Origin: Gracilaria gracilis
Taxonomy: Eukaryota; Rhodophyta; Florideophyceae; Gracilariales; Gracilariaceae
DNA: 64,000 nt
Direction of reading: 5' to 3'
Assembly: GCA_030374805.1 (NCBI GenBank)
Contig: JARGSG010000069.1
Coordinates: 62,001-126,000, forward strand
A program made the translations under genes and the position numbers. Below, piece after piece: positions 45,215-54,834 of this stretch; the stretch's first letter is position 1; each line of letters opens with the position of its first letter. The notes under the pieces were generated by a model that made no database searches, was not told the DNA's origin, and saw nothing but the letters and a program-made list of their open reading frames with translations.

Positions 45215-45256
45215 GTTGCGGCGCGCGTAGCGCTCGAGCGCTACGCGCGCCGCAAC
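45215..45256. repeat. 42-bp perfect palindrome between convergent Harbinger genes
   Basis: A gapless self-complementary sequence centred on CTCGAG (axis between 45235 and 45236), GC-rich, starting GTTGCGG and ending CCGCAAC. It lies 158 bp after the accessory ORF stop and 25 bp before the transposase stop. It could form a hairpin or cruciform, and might act as a bidirectional 3'-end signal. Confidence 0.9.
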
Positions 45257-45281
45257 GCCACATAGTAAAGAATCATGCTGC

Positions 45282-46517
45282 TTAGGTGTCGCACCTTCGC
45301 TCTAAGTCATCGTCTTCGTGTTCTTGAGCAGCCAAAGCCGCCAGTTTTGCCTCATATCTAGAGCGCGGTTGTAGAGGATAACCACGTCGCTGCATCTGCC
45401 AGTTACAAAGCATCGCCGCTGTGTGATAAGCAATCGGGAATAAAGCTTTCTCAAACGGCCAACGTCCGAGAAACAATCTAAAGCGATTGTTGATGTAGCC
45501 GATACCCCACTCGTTGACCATACGTTGCTTCCTGATTCGCATATTGTAAACAGAACGATACATCCATGTAGTGCTCTCATTTCGTTTATACGGAACAACG
45601 AGCGCCCCGCTTCCAGCAAAGCCCATGTCAGCCATCCCGTGCTGCTCTGTACTTAGATAAAATGTGGGATCACGAAACACGTCCGAGCTCGTTTAAATAT
45701 TGCGGTCGCTTTCCGCATTTTTGTCAGATATCTCCAGACGGATAAACCGTCCAAACAAATCACAGAAAGCAAGTATGACCTATGTATGTGCTTTCTTGTA
45801 GCCGTCATACGCACGTTCCTGCTCCGAATTATCCTTTGGTCTCCATTGCTTGCTTTTGTTCCCATCAACAAAGAACACACATCTCGGAAACCCGATCACT
45901 AAGCCCTCCGCCTCTGATCTTTCGGCTTCATCAGGCCATTTGATAAGCATTGGTTCTATCGAATCTAAAGTAATAAACAAAGCGTACAGAACATGTCTGA
46001 AGTAGTTGGATACAGTCCGTGTTGATATTTCGTAACGATGAGCAGCTCTCTCCACGCCCAACCCACCTTCGTTTGGTCCTACAAGCATATCAAGGAAAAG
46101 GAACAGCATTTCTTTTGTGTCTAAACGCCTTTTGCGTGCAGTTCTTTGCAGTTCTTCAAACTGATTACGAACGTCTATGGGACGTTCCAGGCGTTGTTGG
46201 ACTAAGTCGTGCAGATGGTCGAAGTCCTCTCTAGACATATGCGTCGTTTTCTCGAACAACTTTATGTCTGGGTCATCAAAGCGTATGTCGTGGTATACTT
46301 TAGCAGAGAGGCGCATGGCGTATTTAGCTTTCGTACCAGAAACAGGATGGCCGCGGCCTGGTCTCACTTTTTCCTCATTGTCGATAAGCTCCTGCATCGA
46401 AGTATCCATCTGTGGTGTTTGAGACAATCCTTGGTAAATGAGCATTTCCGTGTGGGCAGCTGTTTGAGACATTTGCTCCAAGAGGAGCAAGGGAAAAAGA
46501 ATATCTTTTTTTTCCAT
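45282..46517 (-). pseudogene. PIF/Harbinger DDE transposase with two nonsense codons
   Basis: A single frame of 411 codons from ATG 46517 to 45282 is interrupted by TAG at 45780-45782 and TAA near 45687. A helix-turn-helix-like segment (ERAAHRYEISTRTVSNYF) precedes the DDE domain. First Asp in FFVDGNKSKQW, second Asp in MADMGFAG, and the Glu in the RIRKQRMVNEWGIGYINNRF block, which matches the family's terminal motif. The enzyme would cut and paste the element. The stops make this copy inactive unless read through. Confidence 0.85.
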
Positions 46518-46643
46518 GCGGTTCGCTCTCGCGACAACTGATCATCGTCATTCGGCGCACGTGTACATACAATAACAAATGCCGCTTGTTTTGAAATCTA
46601 CAAACTGCTTGGAATCAAGGGTTAAGCGCTAAGGGAAAAATCT

Positions 46644-46660
46644 CTTATTTAAAAACGGCT
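46644..46660 (-). repeat. Right terminal inverted repeat of Harbinger element
   Basis: CTTATTTAAAAACGGCT, exact reverse complement of 32464-32480, followed by ATT. Confidence 0.88.
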
Positions 46661-46663
46661 ATT

Positions 46664-47289
46664 GCGATCGCACACAGACGACAAACGGCACGGGCCAGTG
46701 CGCTTTGTAGCTTTACCAACGGTACAGGTAACTTACAGTAGCGTTTTACCCGCCGCGTCGGCGCCGAACCCCCGCCGGTTAATTTTTTGAGACCGGAAGC
46801 TTATGTCCATATCAATAGACAAAAGCTGTCAATATGATTGGGTAAAACACTGTATGAAACTATAGCAATTGGCTTCTAGTTTGCCAAGTGTCAATTATTG
46901 CTTATGTCTAGTAGTAAAGACATAAGAAAATGTGGATTGCAACGTTTTATTGAAACACTCAGCCCCACGTGTACAAGTTGTTCTACAGCTACATGAAGCC
47001 ATCATAAAGCATTCTGTTTGAGGTTTTCCCTCGACATCTGGTTGGCTCTTCTTATGTCTAGCTCAGTAGACAAGAATTTTTCGTCTCAAAAGGGTTAAGC
47101 GCAGCCAGTGTAATTCAAAATACAGTAATCACCATTTTTTCTATATAGAGGATGGAAACATCGGCATTTGAATTTTGATACAGATTTCGGAATTAACAAA
47201 TTTTGTTTTCTGATACGAGGCATATCATGCATCTGTAATTTTATTGATGCCTCCAAAACAGCGGCGCTGTCGTAGGATTTAGCCGCCTC
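46664..47289. other. Host flank right of the Harbinger element
   Basis: The first 80 bp or so continue the sequence interrupted at 32463 and match about 47947-48010. The rest is AT-rich with no supported gene. Confidence 0.5.
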
Positions 47290-48030
47290 CGCCGCTGAAC
47301 GGTGCGTTACGATTGGGACTGACGAAAGACACTCATTTCATTTTGTTCTGATCCCAAGACCCAGTATGATACTCTCTCTGTGTGGCACATCACCGTCATC
47401 GTTCCTGTTGAGCAAGGCGGAATACTCCTGTACTGGCACAGTTTTTGTTACAAAGGCGTAAAACGGAGCTGGTGGGGAATTCGGAAGTGCGGGGGGTTCC
47501 TTTCTGAACATTGGATAGCCAAGCTCATACACGTTGTGCATGGAACGGAACCAGCTCAGCGCCAGAAGCAACGTGGGTTCGAGTATGGAGACGCGGCGCG
47601 CGCTGCGCGGTTTGGGGGGAGCCCAGAGGCTGGCGTCGGGTTGACTGTGCAATGGGCGTGTCGGTGTGGTCCCGCGAAGGCACTGTCGAGCGCTTCATTT
47701 GTGTGCGTACGCGTGTCCACGTGTGAAGGCACACTGAGCTTCAATGCGCTGTTGCCGTGTGTTGATTGGCTTTACTTGCGGCCAATTGCAGCGTGCATAA
47801 GCGATGCTTGTTACGGCACGTACAGCTTACAGTTGTAACTTGACGCCAAAATGCTTGCGTATCGTATGAATTGGGGGCGGCTGTCAGAAGAAAGAGCCGC
47901 ACACTCGACTAAAAGGCTGTTAACCAGCAAGACCACGCTGCCTCCATTGCGATCGCACACCCGTGTCGACAAGCGGTACAGGCCAGTGCGCTTGGTAGCC
48001 AGCCGTCGTCGAGGATCCGCATAAAATGTT
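47290..48030. repeat. Decayed paralogous copy of the DUF2207-DUF4419-flank block
   Basis: Three patches match the 28-32 kb region in the same order. About 47295-47375 resembles the DUF2207-like coding region near 28115-28195. About 47650-47735 resembles 30325-30400. About 47845-48010 resembles 32355-32463 joined to 46661-46735. The DUF4419 gene and most DUF2207 coding sequence are missing, so this is a deletion-riddled segmental duplicate. No intact gene. Confidence 0.55.
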
Positions 48031-48703
48031 TCGAGCACATCAATGATTCTATCGCCTTTTTTCCACTGGAAATATTAGTTGCCCCGTCATGGAAAACGAT
48101 ATCACTGTAAAAAGTGGACCAACGCTGTGAGTAGATAACTTTACAAGGTACAGTAAATGTGAGCAGCAAGCAAGCCCAATCAGCGACACAATTTCAGTCT
48201 CCGGCCCGAGTCATGGATCATTTCACATCCATCCAAGTATCATAGATACAGCGAAAGAGAAGCAGTACGCAACCTTACACTTTTCAACGTACAGGTATAA
48301 TCGGCAAACGGCAGGATCCTAGCGCGGCGCTTGGGCGCATTGTTGTTGGCACGTACTCTACAGCAAAGCAAAACGCTTCTTCAAAAGCTACCAACGGTAA
48401 GCCAAACCCACTATCCTTTCTCTTCATTCATTCATATATTCTCTCGGATTTAAGGCCTTGTGCTGGTAGCCCTCTAGCCCTCTTTAGCCTTTGCTATTGT
48501 AACAATTGTCCTCCGTGCGTAGCTGTCAGTTGTCCTACACCGATCTCGTGGTGATACGTATGCCGCACCAACACCTTCACTCTTAACAGATTGAAGTTGG
48601 CTTAAGCTTTCCCACTACCGTTGGTACCGTTGGTACCCGAAACCGTCTGTCTCCCACGCGCACCTTCTCTCAGCTCCATTTTGCTCTTTCCTAGCTCTTC
48701 GCC
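48031..48703. other. Intergenic region upstream of the Cys-repeat protein gene
   Basis: No ORF of interest. A doubled GTTGGTACC lies near 48619-48637, and pyrimidine-rich sequence precedes the next start codon. The promoter of 48704-49705 is presumably here. Confidence 0.4.
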
Positions 48704-49705
48704 ATGACCTTATTGTGTCTTCGTCGCTTTTTCTACTTTTCCACACTGCTCTCCTTCTTTATCGCCGCCACCATTCCCCATGCGTACGCGAAAAGCTGCT
48801 GCGAGCTTACCGAGCAGCAGCTGCAAGCCATGCGCGGTCGCAGCGACTCCTGCCCTTCCTCATCTAGGATGGCAACGCTCACCAAATGTATGGAGTGTCC
48901 GCCGAACACCTGTCGGGTAGGATTGCTATGCTACTGTCCGGGTGCATTTCTTTCGACTCCGTCACGGCAACGAGATTGTGAAGACAGCTTTCTCAGCGTG
49001 TGGCCCCAATCCATCGGTAAAGAAGACCGATTTTGGAGGAGTTGTGCGCCAAACTTTGAGCCGCCTGAGGGATCGACTACGTCATGTTGCGATATGACTG
49101 AAGATCAACTGGAAGCCATGGTTGGTACATCCGACATCTGCCCCTCGAGCGGTAGGGTTGAAACGCTGGCGGCGAAATGCCTCCCGTGTCCGCCTGGAAG
49201 CTGTCGACTGAACTCTTTATGTTATTGTCCTTCGCGTTTCGCAGGCAGTTCTTCTCGTCAACGACAGTGTGCAGATTCGTTTGGAGAACCGTGGCCGAAA
49301 TCCATCGGAATGGAAGACATGGACTGGCGTAGCTGCAACAATAGCGCGCAACCTGTTTCGGTTGGTGGCACAACCACAGATGAAGGCACCACCACAGACG
49401 GGGGTACCTCTGGAGTAGGAGATTCGGGGGATAATCAAGGTTCTTCTGTAGGTGGCTCTACTTCTGGGGAATCGACGTCCAACACTGCTACGGCCACTTC
49501 AAGCGGATCCAAAACAGAGACGACAGTCAATGTTGATGGATCGAGCTCGCAGAATTCAGGAGTGCAGGAGGAAAACTCACTGACGACGTTGGAAATTGTT
49601 GGCATCGTCGCAGGTGTAGTGAGCGCGGTTGTCACTGTAATTGGTTCGATAGCTGCGCTCAAGAAACGAAAGCAAAAAGACAAACACAAGATCGTTGGTG
49701 CATGA
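48704..49705 (+). CDS. Secreted/type I membrane protein with two 10-cysteine repeats
   Basis: 333 aa, intronless, ATG in good context (GCCATGA). Signal peptide at residues 1-29. Two tandem homologous repeats at residues 32-114 and 128-211, each with ten cysteines in the same spacing (SCC..LTEQQL or MTEDQL, SD.CPSS.R, CPP..CR...LCYCP, SRQR.C, WP.SIG.ED..WRSC). A G/S/T-rich stalk (about 215-290) suggests glycosylation. A transmembrane helix at about 297-319 is followed by a short Lys/Arg-rich tail, giving type I topology with the repeats outside. I do not recognise the repeat. It could be an adhesion, cell-wall or defence protein, but nothing in the sequence decides this. Confidence 0.75.
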   Translation: MTLLCLRRFFYFSTLLSFFIAATIPHAYAKSCCELTEQQLQAMRGRSDSCPSSSRMATLTKCMECPPNTCRVGLLCYCPGAFLSTPSRQRDCEDSFLSVWPQSIGKEDRFWRSCAPNFEPPEGSTTSCCDMTEDQLEAMVGTSDICPSSGRVETLAAKCLPCPPGSCRLNSLCYCPSRFAGSSSRQRQCADSFGEPWPKSIGMEDMDWRSCNNSAQPVSVGGTTTDEGTTTDGGTSGVGDSGDNQGSSVGGSTSGESTSNTATATSSGSKTETTVNVDGSSSQNSGVQEENSLTTLEIVGIVAGVVSAVVTVIGSIAALKKRKQKDKHKIVGA

Positions 49706-50934
49706 AGTTGAAGATTTCACTCGATTTTTGTGCTGCCGATCCGTCGGGGATCTTTTTTCTAGGGCAGGTGGAGTTTCTACGAAATGTGCCGTTTTCAAAG
49801 TCTAAATTTGGGCCATCCAACGTTAATTTTATAATCACTTCACGTTTTGACACTCAATTCATTTTAGATATCTGATAGCACGAAATAGCTCGAAGAGCTG
49901 ATTTATTTTATCGCAAAGCTCCTACTGGGGTGGGAAACTGGCAATTAGCTCAATATGTCAAGCCAATTATGGCAAATTCAGGTACAACAGCAGCAAGGGC
50001 TGGTGTTCTGGAGATCCACCATAATTGCTGGGACACTGGCAATTCGTGACGCTTATACATAGAATACTCAGATTCTATTCAAACACAGTAGTAATACTCA
50101 ATATTTTGCTTTCTTTTAGGAGGCACTCTGTGTTTGGATCATTTCATTGCCAATAAGTTACAATACAAGGCAAACAAGCATATGTAATATGCTCCATTTT
50201 GGATGCATAGTGCTATGGGCCCAAAACATCATTATGCTCCCCACCAACTGATCCATTAGGACCAATATATTTGTATTATGAAAAGTTAAACTTGTGCACA
50301 CTTTTTCGATAATCTGTGCTTTTTCTGCAGTTCATAATACTTAATACTATAAAAAAGTGAAACTTGTGCATTTGTCAAGGGACTGTTTGACTTTCGTAAG
50401 GTTTAGACACGATAATCTAACTGTTCCGTTCCAGGGGTAAAGCACACTATTTGAGCTTTGCGAATTTGTTACGAGAAGCTTGCTTTTCTAAACGCTGATA
50501 GATACCACCTCCAGAGTCTGGAGTCCAGACCCTCATCGTCACCGACAATACCGGGTTTCTTTCGTATTACGGAACATGAAAGAGCTGGAAGAAGTACATC
50601 GAAGAGCTCCTCTAGGGCTAAAAGTGGCTCTTCCATGAGAAACATCCAGGAGAATCCCTACATGAAATGCCTAAGGTAGTTCTTTTCCATGTACTCGACA
50701 TAGGGTAAGCAATCAGAAATTCTCTGAGCTTCGTCTCTCAGGGTATGGGTTCTCGGAAACACAGAACTAAACATATTTCGCGATTGCGCATGCATCGTTT
50801 AACTCATATATGTTGTATCGCAATTGGAGCATGCATTGCCCAATTTCGCTCGCGTTGCTCAATGCGAACCGCCATCAAAGCGGGTATAGGCGCCCGCGGC
50901 GCCCACAGCAAAAGCTAACAACAGCCATTGCTCG
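49706..50934. other. Intergenic region with one dispersed repeat
   Basis: AT-rich, no supported gene. The stretch 49936-49982 (GGCAATTAGCTCAATATGTC, then CAATTATGGCAAATTC) matches 32212-32256. An identical 21-bp segment at 50740-50760 recurs at 53381-53401. Confidence 0.5.
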
Positions 50935-51417
50935 TTAGCAAGCCAATACAGTACAAGCGCTGACGCAACCCAAGTTTGTGGCAGCCCAAGCACCAACGCA
51001 GATAGGCCTATACACGCTGGCAAAAGCACATCCAGTAGTGCACACAGCAGCTGCACTGGCACAGCTCAGCTGACAAGCCTTGCAAACTGCAGATGCCCTC
51101 ATAGTACCGACCATATCCTCACCATTCCGACCGCCATCAAGTGCGTCCTGCAACGACACATTCACCGCCAGTTTAGCAAACCGCACAATCTCACCCACGT
51201 ACTTTGGCATAGACACTGCTTCTCCTCCCATCCACTTATTCACAGAATCCACGTTATATTGAATCACTTCATCTTGCAAACGCTTGGCCCGAGCACCCAA
51301 TACTATCACAGAATCAGTTTGCCCATTACCAACAGAGGTGTCTTGCGACGACGCCTGGGCTTGTCCTCCAAAAGTGACAGCGGTAAGAAAAATAAGCACA
51401 ACACCGAACGACTTCAT
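50935..51417 (-). CDS. Small secreted protein with Cys-rich C-terminus
   Basis: 160 aa from ATG 51417. That start is preferred over 51675 because it begins a clean signal peptide (MKSFGVVLIFLTAVTFGGQA). The middle part is helical and charged, with VSLQDALDGG. The last about 50 residues contain nine Cys among Ala, Ser, Val and Thr (C-x2-C-x3-C ... C-x3-C-x4-C), hydrophobic enough to be membrane-active. The layout of leader, spacer and compact Cys-rich C-terminal module resembles halocin C8-like antimicrobial precursors, by pattern only. No neighbour suggests an export or immunity partner. The function is unproven. Confidence 0.55.
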   Translation of the reverse strand: MKSFGVVLIFLTAVTFGGQAQASSQDTSVGNGQTDSVIVLGARAKRLQDEVIQYNVDSVNKWMGGEAVSMPKYVGEIVRFAKLAVNVSLQDALDGGRNGEDMVGTMRASAVCKACQLSCASAAAVCTTGCAFASVYRPICVGAWAATNLGCVSACTVLAC

Positions 51418-51675
51418 GGCTTTCACGCTCACGGCTTTACCCCTGCAGAGAACCTTCGACAGTGCTGCCGCACCACAACGAAGCTGTTCACAACCAAAAA
51501 GCATCCACCTTTTATACTGTTCTACAAACCAAACAAAGCTCAACAACTCCCCCCACCATGCCATTCTGCTTTCGTTGCCGTTCGCAGCCTTCCTTACCAC
51601 CAAGGTGCCAACATCAGAATAACAAAGTGTTTGTGCACTCCTGCGCCCGTTGGAACGCCAATTTCCAGTAATCAC

Positions 51676-53057
51676 AAACTACAACAATTTCTTGCTCCAA
51701 CGCTGCTCGTTTCGAATCTCGTTCCAACTACTACAACCGCCCTATTTCCGTGCCTGACAGCTCCCCGAACAACATTTCAGCCGCCGTGCATAGAAACAGA
51801 GTAAACGCAAGCCTGTAGGCTCCCCTTCGCACTTTTCTTGTGCCCTGGAACCGATCACGGTATGCACTATTGCTCTGCAGCCGTTTTACAAGAACAAGTT
51901 GGCGAACCGGCAAGCAACACTTATCAGTACACGAAAGTTCGTATGATAAGGAATACATTTTCGCGCTTGAGGTTGACAATCTCAACAGTCACGAGACATA
52001 TTAGGCGTCATGCACCATAGTGCTTCTTCTTATTGGCACCAATGAAGACGTTTTGGAATGGTGCCCGTGTTCGGTACAGGTGGCACTAGCCAACAGTCGC
52101 AGCAACTGCTCAACACATTGATAAGGCGCTCCATAACAAATCTAGACACTTTGGAAACCGTTCCACTCGCCTTTGTCCTCAAATAATCAGTGATCCTCCT
52201 CACTTCGGGTAACAGCGTGAAAGAGGTTGAACTCACCATTTCTTTGGCAGTGGCAATCACAACATGACATGGACCAGGATATCCGTGTACCGGTTACGCT
52301 TTGTTAGAATTTGATATGGCTTAGCACGGTACATGGAAAATGGTTGAGAAGTAGGTTTTAATAAACAAATAATGTCCACAGAAGCCTCACAAAGCTTCGT
52401 AACTTAAACTGCCTTAGATCAGTAGCACATCAGTTTAGCTACAAAAAGAAGTCGATTAGAGACCCGAAGCCATTCTCTTGAGGCGAATAATGGCATCAAA
52501 CCAAGATTTACGCCGTCGTCTTCGAACCAATACGTCGCAAGCCGCCTTCAGTGTAACATCTGAGTGGTCATGTTCCGGCGGCGGGGGCAGATGTCACTGC
52601 TGCACCTCCAAACAAAGAACGATGAAGACCGGACTTCATAAATGTAGCAACCCTATTGACATCTGGGATAGAGCCATTGGGTTCCGTTGCACGGATCTGG
52701 GCCGAGAGAGCGACGGTGCAAATACCAGAGAGATAGAAGTGCAGGGAAGAATGAGTAAGAACCGAGTCATTTGTTAATGAGAAAATGGTTCGTGCTATTT
52801 CGGTTAGTGAGAGATGTTATTAGTGATTAATGTGCGGTTAATTGCTGGAGGTGGTTTCTTTTTGAATGGGAGCGCGTTGAGAGTACTGGGGGCTGTCTAT
52901 ATACCTCAACATGATGATGAAGTGAGTATGAGTGCGGCTTTGATCCATTTTGTGTTCGAGAACGTGTTTAGGATGTGTCCCATGTAGGGAAACACATAAC
53001 ATGGGTCTCGCTGGCGAATGTCTCTGTCAAATCTCGGTTATCAGATGAGGGATAGGG
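51676..53057. other. Intergenic region, no gene recognised
   Basis: Short ORFs on both strands (52030-52260 minus, 52478-52777 plus) show no domain and no consistent composition. I see nothing reliable. Confidence 0.4.
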
Positions 53058-53411
53058 TTAAATGAGAAGGAAATGGCGCATTTGCGTGATGAAGCAAAGC
53101 GGGTCCGTGCTACTTTTAACACAATGAAATCTCAGATTCTCTGCTTCTTGATGGAAGGAACTCATGTTCAGAGAGACCCCGAATAGTCTGTGATTATTAA
53201 CAGTGGCGAAGTAACCCGAACGAGTCATACCACTTGCAAAGCCGCATGTAGCCTCTTCGGGCATTTTCCAGCTACTCACTAGGTGTACGCCTTGCTGGTA
53301 TGACCCAAAACGGTCTACCCCCAATTCAAAGTGTTGTAGCTGAATTGGAGGAGCATCCCACGCAGTTAACACCCAGCCGTAGGGTATGGGTTCTCGGAAA
53401 CTACTCAACAT
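53058..53411 (-). CDS. Possible 117-aa ORF of unknown function
   Basis: Open from ATG 53411. Composition is protein-like (AWDAPPIQLQHFELGVDRFG), but there is no recognised domain and no signal peptide. The first codons lie over the 21-bp sequence repeated at 50740-50760, so this may be a fragment of a repeated gene or element. Weak support. Confidence 0.25.
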   Translation of the reverse strand: MLSSFREPIPYGWVLTAWDAPPIQLQHFELGVDRFGSYQQGVHLVSSWKMPEEATCGFASGMTRSGYFATVNNHRLFGVSLNMSSFHQEAENLRFHCVKSSTDPLCFITQMRHFLLI

Positions 53412-54834
53412 AGACTCTCAGCGCCCCGAACAAACTGAGGGGCATCCAACCTCATTCTCCAAAGTCTACCGACTTTGTCTGGTTATACCGCAGCTTGCCC
53501 TCCGGTGGATGAGCATGATCCACTGAATCTGAACTTGCCGCACGCTGTCAGTTTGGTGCCCCCCAGCTTTCACTCTCGTCAGTAGCTCGCGTCACGTACC
53601 AACGGTACCATGTTCGCCACAAGAAGAGCAAAACTCGCTGCTTGTTCCAAACGCACCAGCCGCAAGCAAAGCGCGAGGCGACGGTAAAGCGACCAGTCTG
53701 TAGGGAACCAAGGAGTCGCGAAAAGGTGTGTGCACACTTGACCGCCGGCGGGCACTTTGCCGCGCCGAACGGTCGCACAAATTATTTGGCCAGTGCACAC
53801 AACCGCCGCATTGCTGTGTGCACGGTAGGGCACGGCGCATAGAATGACGTGTGTGTTGTAGCGAGCGCGGTAGGACTGAGGGGATGACAGGAATGCTCGC
53901 TGCACTCCGTCGGCGGGATGACGCCGCCGACCAAGTGCATTGCCCACGCTACGGAGCACGACCCACACGTGCCACGCATACGTGGCCACATGTGGCTCTT
54001 CTGGCTTGCACAAAAGGCTCTGGTATTAACACCGTCCTTGAAGGCGAAGCGACTCATTGTTCTACACACCACAAGTGGAGATCCTTCACTAGAGATCCAT
54101 CCAGAACCAACTAAACTTTTTCAACATTAAATATAGACGTCTTCTCTAAAAACGCCGGCCTCTTCCCTGCAAAGCATCTTTAAGCCATAAGGGGCGTCGT
54201 GGTGACAATAAACCTATCTTGTGTAACAAATCCTGTGCCTCAACTTAGATAACCCAAACGGTAAAACAAAATGTTTGCACCAGTTAACTCAAACACCCAG
54301 GCGACATCCAAAAACTTGTTAAAAAACAAATGCGCCTTTCTGGAAAACCAAAAAAGATTGCAAACAAAACATCATTAAACAAACGAAACAAGAAAACAAA
54401 TTTAAAAATGTCACCTTCAGTAAATATAACAAAAGAAAAAAAGTATTGAAGAACATTAGCAATAGAATAATAATAGTGCAATAAGTGGCTTTTAAAATTA
54501 TGTGTTATAGGGAGTCAAGTTGTATGTTGCGGACTATTTTTCAGAAGTTTGCGAAAGCAGCACACTTGGTCAATATAGCAGCTATTTGTAGACTCCTGGG
54601 AATATTTCAAAGTCAACAACTTTGATATGATAAATTTATCGCATATAATGCATCTTTATATCAACGTTCTTATAAAGACCTAAAATATGCCATTTTTGTG
54701 TCAAAAACAAAGCAGCCCAGCAATCCATCAGAAATGTGATAAGTTCTAACCCTAACGTCTGGCTCTAACGCTGTTCAAGGGCAAATTCTCCAGAAAATCG
54801 AATCCATGTTAATTCGTTAGCTTAATTATATAAG
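53412..54834. other. Intergenic region, no gene recognised
   Basis: A GC-rich part (about 53560-54020) has overlapping ORFs on both strands and GTGTGCAC-type short palindromes. An AT-rich part follows (about 54230-54750). No supported gene. Confidence 0.4.

Larger units (their letters stand above)
32464..46660. mobile_element. PIF/Harbinger DNA transposon with nested gypsy element C
   Basis: 17-bp perfect terminal inverted repeats (32464-32480 and 46644-46660) are flanked by ATT at 32461-32463 and 46661-46663. A related locus at about 47944 reads straight through with a single ATT, showing the empty site. Without the nested element the transposon is about 2.7 kb, normal for this superfamily. 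It encodes an accessory ORF on plus and a DDE transposase on minus, converging. Harbinger elements usually duplicate TWA, so ATT is unusual. Both genes are broken. Confidence 0.85.

Noticed and set aside
45282-46517. Reassigned stop codons (TAG/TAA as Gln) as an explanation for the transposase stops
   Set aside because: Clean host genes and element ORFs in the window end at ordinary TAA, TAG and TGA codons, so simple pseudogenisation fits better.
53579-54013. 144-aa minus-strand ORF in GC-rich intergenic DNA
   Set aside because: Several frames on both strands are open here because of GC content; no domain.
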